In this document: positions 8,923 through 18,431 of the stretch, in pieces
How positions within the stretch are numbered: position 1 is the stretch's first letter
Layout of the letters: each line of letters starts with the position of its first letter
Origin: PRDV01 sp963710865
GTDB lineage: Bacteria > Babelota > Babeliae > Babelales > Babelaceae
Assembly (NCBI GenBank): GCA_963710865.1
Contig: CAVQBR010000002.1
Span: 1,694,356-1,758,355 of the forward strand
Direction of reading: 5' to 3'
DNA: 64,000 nt
The notes under the pieces: generated by a model
Database searches by the model: none
What the model was told of the DNA's origin: nothing
What the model saw: only the letters and a program-made list of their open reading frames with translations
Translations under genes and position numbers: made by a program

Positions 8923-11139
8923 ATGACGTGGCAAACTATAAAGACACTCGGTATAAGTGTAGTACTGTTCATACCTGCTCTGAGCGGGATGCGGGCACTT
9001 GAAAAGACTGATGAATCATTACCTGTACAAGCGCGGCATAGGGGATACACCCCACTCCATGTGGCGGTCTATTTGGGTGACAGAGAACAGATTACGCGTT
9101 TAATTGCAGACGGTGCTGTGGTGGATGCAAGAAGTATTAATGGATATACACCCTTGCATATCGCTGCAGAACGGGGCGATGTAGGCATCGTCGAAGCTTT
9201 GATTACTGAGCTCAAAAAAATTAGTCCTTTGGCTAATCAAGCGATAGTTGACATGGGAGACAACTCTGATGTTACGCCACTTGCTTGTGCTGCTGCAAAT
9301 GGCCATATAGATGTTCTTGGATGTTTAATTGCTCATGGGGCAAGTATATGCCACGCAGACAAGGGCGGACGTTTTCCATTTCATAGAGCAACTCAAAATG
9401 GTCATCTTGAAGCTATGAGAATGCTTTTACCTGATTTGCAATTCGATCGGGCACATAGAAATGATCGTCTAGAACCGATTCTTTCAGCTGCAGGCTCCAA
9501 TGACGATCTAGATTTTAGATTATTTTGCCGGGATGCTCTAGAGTGCGCAGTAGCAAGCGGAAAGACAGAGGTACTTGCATTTGTTATGAAGCTAATCGAA
9601 GGACGTTTTAATCCTGAAACAGGACACCCCCTCGAGCAGTGCGGCCGTGGAGTTACACCCTTCTTGCTAGCAGCAGAATACGGCCATGTACACTTGCTTC
9701 AGTTGCTCCTTGAGATAAGCGAGAATCGTATCTATCAATTCGATAGCGAGAAAGCAACTGCATTGCACTACGCAGCTCGGTTTGGAAAAACAGATGCAGC
9801 AAGGTTTATTCTAGAGAAGGACCCTACAAAGATCAATAAGCCTAAAAATGATAGTATATCTATCAACTTAGCAGGAGGTACCGCCCTGCACGAAGCAGCA
9901 TATTATGGTCATAATGATGTTATAAAACTTTTACTGAGCTATGGCGCAGAACTAGAAGGCAAAGAGGCAAACGGTTGGACAGCGCTCCATCTAGCTGCAA
10001 TGAAAGGACGAGTATCAACTCTTAAGCTTCTTATTGGCCTTGGGGCATCAGTCACAACAATCGATAATAATGAATTCACACCTCTGCACGCAGCCGCTGC
10101 ACGGGGCCATCAGGCCTGCATTGAGGTACTAGTAAATAATGGGGCTGATATTGAGGCGAGAGCAAGAGGCGATCGTACGCCTCTCCATGAAGCAATTGAA
10201 GAAGGCCATCTAGGGGCTGCCAAATGTTTGGTAAAATATGGCGCGGACATCAATAAGAAGTCATCACTTGGAAGCCCACTGATGCATGCAATCAATAGTG
10301 AATATATAGATTTACTAGAGTGGTTATTGCACATTACAGCAACTGACTTAACTCATAAAAGTACCTATTTTGGGGCTGCACCTGAATCTATCTTGTTTAT
10401 TGCAGCAAGGGAAGCAAAAGCTGAATCCGTTCGCTGCTTGTTGAAGAATCGATTCTCGGTTCACCCACAGCTCAATGATGGTCGAACGCTACTCAGTGAT
10501 TGCCTTTTTTGTTTTAACATCGGCTTCAGAACAACGCCAAGTCGCATCATAATCTATGATCTACTGATGCGAGCTGGCGCTGATATGCTATGTGAGAATA
10601 ATGCGAAGCTTACTCCTCTCGATGCATTGAACGTTCCAGAAAATCCATTTCCAGTAGCAAAACTCTACTATCAAAATCGTCTATTGTATCTTAAAGGACA
10701 ACTCGGAAAAGACGATACCCTCGATTTTGTTTTTGCGCAAGCAGCAAAAGTTCCTGATATTCCCGTTCTTGTGGCGCTTAAGGATCTATTGAAAGATCGA
10801 TTGACTCTCTATCGCTGGAAAGGGGGAAAGAACCTACTAATGGTTGCTTTCGAAAGAAATGATGTTGATGGAATTATTGAAGTGTTAGCTAATGAGATTT
10901 GCGCTATTACCGATGTGGACGATGAAAATCATGATGCGCTTTGGTTTGCTATCAACACCAAGAAGATGTTCTTAATTAATAAGGTGCTTGAAGCAGGAGC
11001 CAAAGTAACAGAGGGCCATCTAGTGCTAGCTTCATCCCTTGGGCCTCGAAAGGATGCCTGCGAAGCACTTATGAGACTCTTGACAATTTATAGATACAGT
11101 GAACGCCCTATAAATGAGAGAATAAGTATGTTCAAGTAA
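8923..11139 (+). CDS. A5: secreted ankyrin-repeat protein (738 aa)
   Basis: Intact. An in-frame ATG at 8890 would add 11 residues, but ATG 8923 gives the M-T-W-Q-T-I-K-T-L-G-I-S start shared by the family, so I use it. The ribosome site is weak (GCGGGGCTTGCA). The upstream promoter is degenerate: TACGAT at 8874-8879 replaces TATAAT, although the following TTAAATTGATA is kept. The C-terminal module is slightly shorter (A-K-V-P-D-I-P-V-L-V-A-L-K) and the protein ends R-I-S-M-F-K. It shares a near-identical block with A4 in repeats 3-6 but differs afterwards. No function beyond a likely protein-binding role can be assigned. Confidence 0.9.
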   Translation: MTWQTIKTLGISVVLFIPALSGMRALEKTDESLPVQARHRGYTPLHVAVYLGDREQITRLIADGAVVDARSINGYTPLHIAAERGDVGIVEALITELKKISPLANQAIVDMGDNSDVTPLACAAANGHIDVLGCLIAHGASICHADKGGRFPFHRATQNGHLEAMRMLLPDLQFDRAHRNDRLEPILSAAGSNDDLDFRLFCRDALECAVASGKTEVLAFVMKLIEGRFNPETGHPLEQCGRGVTPFLLAAEYGHVHLLQLLLEISENRIYQFDSEKATALHYAARFGKTDAARFILEKDPTKINKPKNDSISINLAGGTALHEAAYYGHNDVIKLLLSYGAELEGKEANGWTALHLAAMKGRVSTLKLLIGLGASVTTIDNNEFTPLHAAAARGHQACIEVLVNNGADIEARARGDRTPLHEAIEEGHLGAAKCLVKYGADINKKSSLGSPLMHAINSEYIDLLEWLLHITATDLTHKSTYFGAAPESILFIAAREAKAESVRCLLKNRFSVHPQLNDGRTLLSDCLFCFNIGFRTTPSRIIIYDLLMRAGADMLCENNAKLTPLDALNVPENPFPVAKLYYQNRLLYLKGQLGKDDTLDFVFAQAAKVPDIPVLVALKDLLKDRLTLYRWKGGKNLLMVAFERNDVDGIIEVLANEICAITDVDDENHDALWFAINTKKMFLINKVLEAGAKVTEGHLVLASSLGPRKDACEALMRLLTIYRYSERPINERISMFK

Positions 11140-11160
11140 ACGCATTAACGATAAATACGG

Positions 11161-11191
11161 ATGCCTGAGCCGATTACCTCAGCTCAGGCAT
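11161..11191 (+). terminator. Hairpin after A5
   Basis: A perfect 10-base stem, ATGCCTGAGC with GCTCAGGCAT, around an 11-base loop. Only a short T-run (four T) follows about 13 bases later, so it may be a weak or Rho-independent-like terminator, or an RNA-stabilising hairpin. Confidence 0.5.
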
Positions 11192-11356
11192 GAGGGGCTC
11201 GGGTTTTCGGATGTCTGCAGCTGAGTAACTTTGTATTATAGTATCCTCTTCATATACACAAGAATCTCTACGTAGTTTATAGTACGGCGTTCGATAAATC
11301 CGCATAGTTTGCTATGATTTTAAAAACGAGAAACAAACTAAGTGGGACTCGCTCTC

Positions 11357-13454
11357 ATGCGGAAATCTATAAAGACAGTAAGTATCATTCTCGTACTGTT
11401 CATGTCCAAGCTGCAGGGGATGCAGAAACTGACTACTGATTTGCCAGTGCAATTACGCAATAGGGGATACAGCCCACTGCATATAGACGCCTACTATGGG
11501 CATGAAGAAACGGTTAAGGATCTCATTGAGGCCGGTGCTAGCATACGTGCACAAGGTGTCAATGGTTATACAGCCTTACATCTGGCAGCTGAACAGGGCC
11601 ATATCAAAACAGTTGAAGTTTTGGTTGCTGAGCTCATAAAACAATCAGATCTTTGTTCATTAAAAGAACCTAGTCATACAGTACGTTCTGCTGTTGACCT
11701 ATGCGATCACTCTGGTGTCACAGCACTCGCATACGCTGCCCTTAATGGCCATACAATTGTTATATGCCGCCTCCTTCACCATGGCGCAAGTAGGTTATCG
11801 AAAGACAAGGCCGGATATTATCCATTTCATAGGGCTACGCAAAATGGTCATCTTGAAGCTATGAAGCTTCTTCAACCAGGTGATTGGAACGTTTCTCACT
11901 CATTTCTTATATTGGCAGCTCACTGCGCAGTTAAGAGTGGCGAGCAAGAGGTATTTTCACACGTTATTACGAATCTTTTCCACAATAGCAGTTATTACTG
12001 GATGCCTGAACATGCAACAGTTCCTCCATTCCTGCTAGCCGCATCATTCGGCCAAATAGCGATCATTCACTGGTGCCTTGAATCTAACAAACAGTTGTAT
12101 TTGTGAGACTGATTCTTCGGGCCGCACCGCATTGCACCACGCTGCACGACATGGACATGTTGCTATTGCTCGAATACTTCTTGAAAGATTCTTCGACCTC
12201 ACTAATAGAGTTGCTCGCCTCGGGGCTACCGCGCTGCATGAAGCTGCAGAGGGTGGTCATAGCGACGTTATAAAGCTTTTACTTGAATATAGTGCGACAG
12301 TGAATGCTCAAGACTTCTTTGGCAGAACACCGCTCCTGATAGCTGCCGAAGAGGGACACAAGGAGGCACTCATGATACTCTTTGCTGCGGGAGCTTCTTT
12401 CACAGTGACTGGTCCTCGGGGGCACACGGCACTGCACAAGGCTGCTGCGCGAGGGCATAAGGATTGTGTTGAGATCCTTTTAGGATTCAATGCTCCGATT
12501 GACGCGAAAGCAAAAGACCATTGTACCCCTCTGCATGAAGCCTCGACCAACGGCTATCTTGAAGTTATTACCTGTCTACTTGCCTATGGCGCAGATATCA
12601 ATCAGGAATCGGATTATGGAAATGTACTCATACATGCAATCGGAAACAATCAGGTGGACGTTCCATACTACTTCATAAAAAACCCGCCAGGGAGGTTAAC
12701 CAGCGATACGTTTTGGAGTAAAGCACTGTTCCACGCTTCAAAAGTAGGAAGTCGTGAAATTGTTAGTTTATTGCTTTCAAATGTCGCCTATGTCGAGACT
12801 CAGCTGAATCGTGCACTTTCTCGTGCCACGCCGAACCCTGAAATTGTAAGATTATTAATCCGAGCTGGGGGAAACGTGTTCCATTCAAACAGCAAGGGGG
12901 AGACTCCCTTCGACACATTAATCGTAGAAATTCCAGATAATTACCACCCTCTAGCGAAAGCTTATTTTACAAATCGCTCATTTTATCTTGCTGGCAAGCT
13001 AATGCCAAAAGATACTATTGACTCTGTTTTTTGGGTCGCCGCTTGGTACCTCGACATTCCCGTTCTAGAAAAGTTTAAAGATCGACTAATCGATCGATTG
13101 GTGCTCTTGCGGAAAGGCAGAAAGAATCTCCTAATGGATGCCTTTCAAACCCATGATAGTGATGGAATCAGTTGGCTACTGGACCAAGAGATATGCAACA
13201 TTGCAGAAGTTGATGATAATAACCATGATGCCCTTTGGTATGCAATTCACACTACAAAATCTGAAAGAAACTCGACAAGATTAGGCTTCATACATAAGAT
13301 ACTTGCAGCTGGAGCAATCGTAAACGAGGGCCATCTATTAGAGGCTGCGATCGATAATGACACTAAGAGGATCAACCTAGTACAGATGGAGCTCGCGCTC
13401 ACCTATAGATACGGCAAGCAGCTTATACATGCGAGGCTGAGTTTGTTCAAGTAA
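11357..13454 (+). pseudogene. A6: ankyrin-family gene split by a +1 frameshift
   Basis: Two overlapping open frames (to a TGA at 12104-12106, and from about 12078 to 13454) together make one family member of about 698 residues. Alignment with A8 shows that the segment between W-C-L-E and T-D-S-S-G has one extra base. Removing one A in AACAAAC (about 12087-12091) restores E-S-N-N-S-C-I-C-E-T-D. I choose ATG 11357 as start because it aligns with the family signal peptide; a GTG at 11342 would add five residues. The C-terminal module is present (Y-L-D-I-P-V-L-E) and the protein ends R-L-S-L-F-K. It may be a true pseudogene, a slippage-controlled gene or a sequencing error. Confidence 0.85.
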
Positions 13455-13477
13455 TGTCCTTACGAAGAAGCCTATGG

Positions 13478-13504
13478 ACCTGAGCAAGCTCAGGTTTCTT
13501 TTTT
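13478..13504 (+). terminator. Intrinsic terminator after A6
   Basis: Stem ACCTGAG / CTCAGGT around a CAAG loop, followed by TTCTTTTTT. This is the clearest Rho-independent terminator in the array. A version of it interrupted by 18 bases follows A16. Confidence 0.8.
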
Positions 13505-13582
13505 CACCGACATGCAGTCCATGTCGATGAAAAGATGAAAGAACTCACCAATTTATGACATCTCCTTACCAAGCATTTTTGC

Positions 13583-13610
13583 TTTACAAAAAGAATTCTT
13601 TTGATAGAAT
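13583..13610 (+). promoter_or_regulatory. Promoter of stub A7
   Basis: TTTACA (13583-13588), a 16-base spacer and TAGAAT (13605-13610), followed by TAAAATTAAAGAATTTTCAA. The promoter survives although the gene behind it is reduced to a stub. Confidence 0.6.
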
Positions 13611-13648
13611 TAAAATTAAAGAATTTTCAAATCATTTTAGGAGATGAA

Positions 13649-13791
13649 ATGGATTACCTACAATGATAAAAGCTCTCTTGCTAAGCGTAGCCCTGATTGT
13701 ACCCACGCTGCACGGAATGCTAGACGTTACTACAACTAGTGAAGAATTACCTGTGCAATTGCGCCATACGGGATGCACACCGCCGCTTTAG
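13649..13791 (+). pseudogene. A7: 5' stub of an ankyrin-family gene
   Basis: This is a remnant of an A9/A10-type gene. It begins like A9 (ATGGATTACCTA), but one C is missing in ACCAATG, so that frame stops at once. ATG 13663 opens the normal frame for 42 codons: signal core L-L-L-S-V-A-L-I-V-P-T-L-H-G-M, then S-E-E-L-P-V-Q-L-R-H-T-G-C-T-P-P-L and stop. Directly after T-P-P-L the sequence changes to the intergenic block seen before A5 and A12 (GAGATGGTGCTTCAT). The body of the gene has therefore been deleted, joining its 5' end to the leader of A8. The stub could still yield a 42-residue peptide that is mostly signal sequence. Confidence 0.8.
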
Positions 13792-13900
13792 GAGGTTATG
13801 AGATGGTGCTTCATTTCCAGGGCACGAAAAATTTATCTCAGAAGCAGATTTTGATATTATTAAATTGATAGATTAAAACTAGAAGCAAGCGAGGCTTGAA

Positions 13901-16123
13901 ATGCAAACTATAAAAACATTCGTTATAAGTTTAGTGTTGTTCGTACCCGCCCTGAGTGGGATGCGAGCAATTGAGAAGAATGATGAATCATTACCTGTGG
14001 ACGCACGTCACAGGGGCTATACGCCGATGCACGTAGCAGCGTATTTGGGGAATGTAGCACAAATTTCAGAGTTACTTGCATCGGAGGCGTGCCCTTTGAG
14101 CACAGCAGCTCATAAAAATGACAGTGCTGGAGCTGATGATTTGGTATGTGCAAAAAGCATTAATGGATGTACGCCCTTACATGTAGCTGCAGAGCAGGGG
14201 CAGCTAAGAGCAGTTGAAGTTTTGATAGGCCGTAATCAATCTTTAGTTAACATGCAGGATACTGCTGGCCTTACACCGCTGGCTTATGCTGCCACAAATG
14301 GTAATACCGATGTCATTAGATGCTTAATCGCATATGGTGCAAAGATAAATCTATCCAACAACAGAAACCATCAGCCATTTCAGATAGCTGCGCAAAATGG
14401 CCATTTAGAAGCTATGAAGATTCTTCAGCCTGCTGAGCGCTCTTTCTCCTCAAAATCTCTATTAATGACGTTCTATCTTGATACAATACGTTGCGCCATC
14501 GAAAGTGGCAAACCTGAGGTACTTGCCTCTCTTAAGCAAATGATAAAAGAACGTCGTACAGCAGAAACGTTAGGTAGCAGATGGTATTGCAGGAATTGGT
14601 TAGGCACATGGTATGACAGTGAATTGTATGACAGTGAAAGGTACAATTCCCGAGAAGTTACCCCCTTGCTGCTTGCTGCATCATTCGGCCATGTCCCATT
14701 GATGCAGTGGTCCCTTGAAGAAGACGGTGCTCGCATTGACGAAATAGACATGAATGGCGATTGTGCATTGCATTTTGCTTCTCGACATGGGCATGTGAAT
14801 GCCGTTCAATTCCTTCTTGAAAGAAACCCCGAACTGGTCAAGATCAAAAATGTTACTAGGACTTCTCCTGGCTGGACTGCCCTGCATGATGCCGCAGAGA
14901 GTGGTCATCTCGAAGTCATAAAGCTCTTACTTCACTTTAAGGCAGAAGTAGACGCGCAAGATACCATGGGGCAGACTCCACTCCTGAGGGCAGCAAGTAA
15001 TGGGCACACACAAGCTCTTCAACTACTCATAGACTTTGAGGCATCTCCGGCGATAGCCGATGAAATGGGCAATACAGCTTTACACTTAGCTGCTCTTCAT
15101 GGTCATAGAGCTTGCATTGAAGTCCTCTTAGCCGCAGGATCCGATATTGAGGCGAAAGACCTATCGGGGCGCACCCCACTGCTATGTGCAGCAGAAGCTG
15201 GTCATCTTGCGGTAATTAAATGTTTACTTGGCCATGGCGCAGATATCAAGCAGCAAGCAATTACTGGGAATGCACTCATGTTAGCAGCCATGGGCGATCA
15301 CTTTGAAGTTAATCACTTAGAAGTTATGGAGTTTCTCCTTGATAATACGGAAATAGAATTAACAAGTTGTTGCGCACAATTCCCTGGTACAGTACCCGTC
15401 ATCTTTTCTGCAGCAAAAATGGGGCACTACAAAGCAACGAATCTTTTGATGAAAAAAGGAAGTTTTATTGATGCACAGCTCGCTGACGGTCGAACAGCAC
15501 TGCATTGTGCGATTGAAAATCTCAAGCCAGGCGTAGTCAGACTGTTATTGCGAGCTGGAGCTAACATGCTGTGCCCTGACAACGCAGGAGTTACACCTCT
15601 CGATGTATTAGGATATCAGGTAGCAGCAGCTAAAAACTATTTTCAAAATCGCTCGTTGTATCTTTCTGGGAAGCTGAGGCCTGAAGATAATCTTGATTCC
15701 GTTTTTTCCATGGCTGCAGATTTTCTTGATATTCCTGTTCTTGAAGCGCTTAAGGATCAACTTGGAGATCGGTTGATTCAGTGGCGGGATTGGACTGGAG
15801 AAGAAAACCTACTCATAGTTGCGATCAAAATGAATGATTTTGATTGTACAGACTGGCTTTTAGATCAGAAGATATGCGACATGAGCCACAAAGATAGTGA
15901 AAAACACGATGCACTCTGGTTTGCACTCAACAGCACACGGTTTAAAAACCGCGCCACAAGGCTAGCCCTGGTTACTAAGCTCCTTGAAGCTGGGGCTGTT
16001 GTAACTGAGGGCCATCTGATTGATGAAGCAAGTAATTGCCATTTCGAACTGCTTATGAGGCTCCTCGTAACATATCGATATAAGCAACGACCTGCACATG
16101 AGAGATTGAGTCTGTTCAAATAA
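13901..16123 (+). CDS. A8: secreted ankyrin-repeat protein (740 aa)
   Basis: Intact. It starts M-Q-T-I-K-T-F-V-I-S, a shorter N-terminus shared only with A12, and the promoter-proximal leader (13800-13900) is also of the A12 type. GAGG lies about 8 bases before the ATG. A segment near 14575-14650 (Y-D-S-E-L-Y-D-S-E-R-Y-N-S) is a short tandem repeat insertion not seen in the sisters. The C-terminal module (F-L-D-I-P-V-L-E-A-L-K-D) ends Y-R-Y-K-Q-R-P and then R-L-S-L-F-K. Its last 200 bases are nearly identical to those of A9. Confidence 0.93.
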   Translation: MQTIKTFVISLVLFVPALSGMRAIEKNDESLPVDARHRGYTPMHVAAYLGNVAQISELLASEACPLSTAAHKNDSAGADDLVCAKSINGCTPLHVAAEQGQLRAVEVLIGRNQSLVNMQDTAGLTPLAYAATNGNTDVIRCLIAYGAKINLSNNRNHQPFQIAAQNGHLEAMKILQPAERSFSSKSLLMTFYLDTIRCAIESGKPEVLASLKQMIKERRTAETLGSRWYCRNWLGTWYDSELYDSERYNSREVTPLLLAASFGHVPLMQWSLEEDGARIDEIDMNGDCALHFASRHGHVNAVQFLLERNPELVKIKNVTRTSPGWTALHDAAESGHLEVIKLLLHFKAEVDAQDTMGQTPLLRAASNGHTQALQLLIDFEASPAIADEMGNTALHLAALHGHRACIEVLLAAGSDIEAKDLSGRTPLLCAAEAGHLAVIKCLLGHGADIKQQAITGNALMLAAMGDHFEVNHLEVMEFLLDNTEIELTSCCAQFPGTVPVIFSAAKMGHYKATNLLMKKGSFIDAQLADGRTALHCAIENLKPGVVRLLLRAGANMLCPDNAGVTPLDVLGYQVAAAKNYFQNRSLYLSGKLRPEDNLDSVFSMAADFLDIPVLEALKDQLGDRLIQWRDWTGEENLLIVAIKMNDFDCTDWLLDQKICDMSHKDSEKHDALWFALNSTRFKNRATRLALVTKLLEAGAVVTEGHLIDEASNCHFELLMRLLVTYRYKQRPAHERLSLFK

Positions 16124-16226
16124 GCAAACCGACTTCTTTAAGAAGCTCGATTGTAAGCAGCCAATCTGTTGTGCAAAAAGAGGTTATTTAAAATTAAAGA
16201 ATTTTCAAATTAATTTAGGAGAAGAA

Positions 16227-18323
16227 ATGGATTACCTACCAATGATGAGATCTCTCTCACTAAGCGTAGCCCTGAGCGTACCCACGCTGCACGGGATGCT
16301 AGAAGTTACTACAAGTAGTGAAGAAGTATCTGCACAGTTACAGACTAGGGGATACACGCCGTTGCATAGAGCGGCCTATTTCGGTCGTGTTGATATAATT
16401 GAAGATTTGATTGCAGCAGCTGGTCCAGAGACTAATGCTTTAGTGCAGGCAAAAAATTATAGAGGCTCTACGCCTCTACATGTAGCTGCAGAGTGTGGCC
16501 ATGTAACAGCAGTTGAAGCTTTGATTGCCCATCATCCATCTCTCGTTAACACACAAGATAATGACGGTTGTACACCGCTTGCTTATGCCGCCGCAAATGA
16601 TCATACCGACATCCTGTTGTACTTAATTGCACGTGGCGCAAATAAATATCTGATCAACAAACGAGGGCTTTTGCCATTTCACAGAGCAACGCAAAATGGT
16701 CATCTCGGTGCCATGAAGATTCTTTTGCCTAGTAAATATATGTGCTCAGAAGAAGAATACTTTGATTTTTGGTCTCGGGCAATGACTTGTTCGGTTGAAA
16801 GCGGTAAAGTAGAAGCACTCGCCTTTGTTATGAATATGGAGCCAGAAACAGGTACACGAGGAGTTACTCCATTGATGCTTGCCGCATCATATGGCAAGGT
16901 GCCATTGATGCATTGGTGTCTTGAGCAAAAAGGTGTTCTGATTAACGAAGTAGACATGAATGGTAAATGTGCCTTGCATCACTCTGCCCGTCATGGCCAT
17001 GCAGGAGCCGTTAGATTCCTTCTTGAACGAGATCCTGAACTGGTGAAAAAAAGGGATAACCATGGCGATACCCCGTTGCATGATGCAGCCGAGGGTGGTC
17101 ATAGGGAAGTTATAGAGCTTTTACTTCAATATAATGCAGAAATAGACGCACACGGTATCCCGGGATGGACGCCTCTTCAAAGAGCCGCATACAATGGGCA
17201 CACGCAAGCTCTCCAAGAACTCATTAACAGGAGGGCATCTCTTACGATAACAGATAAATATAAATGTACAGCCTTGCACCTTGCTGCTTTTCGTGGGCAG
17301 AAAGATTGTGTTGAGCTTTTATTAGCAGCAAACGCTGATATTGAGGCGAAAGACTCATTGCAGCGTACCCCATTGCTGTGTGCCGCGCAAGGTGGCCATC
17401 TTGAAGTAATTAAACGTTTACTGCGGCATGGTGCAGATATCAAGCAGCAAACAAATGATGGAAATGCACTTATGATGGCAGTCGTACGCAATCACGTAGA
17501 GGTTATGCAGTACCTCATTGATAATACAGCAGTAGAATTAACAAGTTGCAACACTCATTTCGCTGGTACAGTACCGATCCACGTTGCTGCCGCAGAATTT
17601 GGGATTTACGAAGCATCCAGCTTCTTGATTAAAAGGGGCGGTTCTCTCGATACACAGACCAGTGACGGTCGAACAATACTGCATTATGCGGCAACCGATG
17701 TAATCAATCGGGGGATTGAGAAACATGGGGTTGTCAGGCTTTTAGTGCGAGCTGGAGCGGACATGCTGTGCACTGATAATGCAGGAGTTACACCGCTCGA
17801 TGTATTAAAACTATCTGAGCGGTTTCCAACAGCTAAAAGCTATTTTCAAAATCGCTCATCATATCTTTCTGGAAAGCTGAAGCCTGAGGATAATCTGGAT
17901 TCAGTGTTTTCTGTCGCAGCTGACCTTCTTGATATTCCTGTTCTCGAAGCACTGCGAGATCAATTGGGCGAACGATTGTCTACATGGCGCGATTTGAGCG
18001 GAAGGAACTTGCTCATGGCTGCAATTAATATAAATGATCTCGATGGGATAGACTGGCTTTTAGGCCTAAGGATATGCGATCTGAGTCACAAAGATACGAG
18101 TAAACAGGACGCACTCTGGCTTGCACTCAACAGCACACGATTTAAAAATCACACCACAAGGCTAGCCCTGGTTAATAAGCTTCTTGAAGCTGGGGCTGTG
18201 GTAACTGAGGGCCATCTGATTGATGAAGCAAGTTATTGCCATTTCGAACTGCTTATGAGGCTCCTCGTAACATATCGATATAAGCAACGACCTGCACAAG
18301 AGAGATTGAGTCTGTTCAAATAA
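16227..18323 (+). CDS. A9: secreted ankyrin-repeat protein (698 aa)
   Basis: Intact member of the A9/A10 subgroup, which has a different N-terminus: M-D-Y-L-P-M-M-R-S-L-S-L-S-V-A-L, then T-L-H-G-M. The ribosome site is strong (TTAGGAGAAGAA before ATG). A9 and A10 are nearly identical over most of their length, so they are a recent duplication. The block around 16740-16850 also appears in A13 (about 26210-26330), although the rest of A13 is a different type. The tail is R-L-S-L-F-K. I see no clear -10 box; the usual element is degenerate here (TTATTTAAAATTAAAG). Confidence 0.93.
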   Translation: MDYLPMMRSLSLSVALSVPTLHGMLEVTTSSEEVSAQLQTRGYTPLHRAAYFGRVDIIEDLIAAAGPETNALVQAKNYRGSTPLHVAAECGHVTAVEALIAHHPSLVNTQDNDGCTPLAYAAANDHTDILLYLIARGANKYLINKRGLLPFHRATQNGHLGAMKILLPSKYMCSEEEYFDFWSRAMTCSVESGKVEALAFVMNMEPETGTRGVTPLMLAASYGKVPLMHWCLEQKGVLINEVDMNGKCALHHSARHGHAGAVRFLLERDPELVKKRDNHGDTPLHDAAEGGHREVIELLLQYNAEIDAHGIPGWTPLQRAAYNGHTQALQELINRRASLTITDKYKCTALHLAAFRGQKDCVELLLAANADIEAKDSLQRTPLLCAAQGGHLEVIKRLLRHGADIKQQTNDGNALMMAVVRNHVEVMQYLIDNTAVELTSCNTHFAGTVPIHVAAAEFGIYEASSFLIKRGGSLDTQTSDGRTILHYAATDVINRGIEKHGVVRLLVRAGADMLCTDNAGVTPLDVLKLSERFPTAKSYFQNRSSYLSGKLKPEDNLDSVFSVAADLLDIPVLEALRDQLGERLSTWRDLSGRNLLMAAININDLDGIDWLLGLRICDLSHKDTSKQDALWLALNSTRFKNHTTRLALVNKLLEAGAVVTEGHLIDEASYCHFELLMRLLVTYRYKQRPAQERLSLFK

Positions 18324-18369
18324 GCCAACCGACTTCTTTAAGAAGCTCGATTGTAAGCAGCCAATCTTC

Positions 18370-18397
18370 TTCGCAACAAGTTATTTGTTAGTATTAA
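18370..18397 (+). promoter_or_regulatory. Candidate promoter of A10
   Basis: TTCGCA (18370-18375), 16 bases, then TATTAA (18392-18397), followed by the AATTAAAG block. It is weaker than the A2-A4 promoters but keeps the same spacing. Confidence 0.45.
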
Positions 18398-18431
18398 AAT
18401 TAAAGAGTTTTCAAATAACTGAGGAAAAGAA

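Noticed and set aside
11161..11191. Hairpin considered as an attachment site or CRISPR-like repeat
   Set aside because: It occurs once in this form, and related CTGAG hairpins follow A6 and A16 as terminators.
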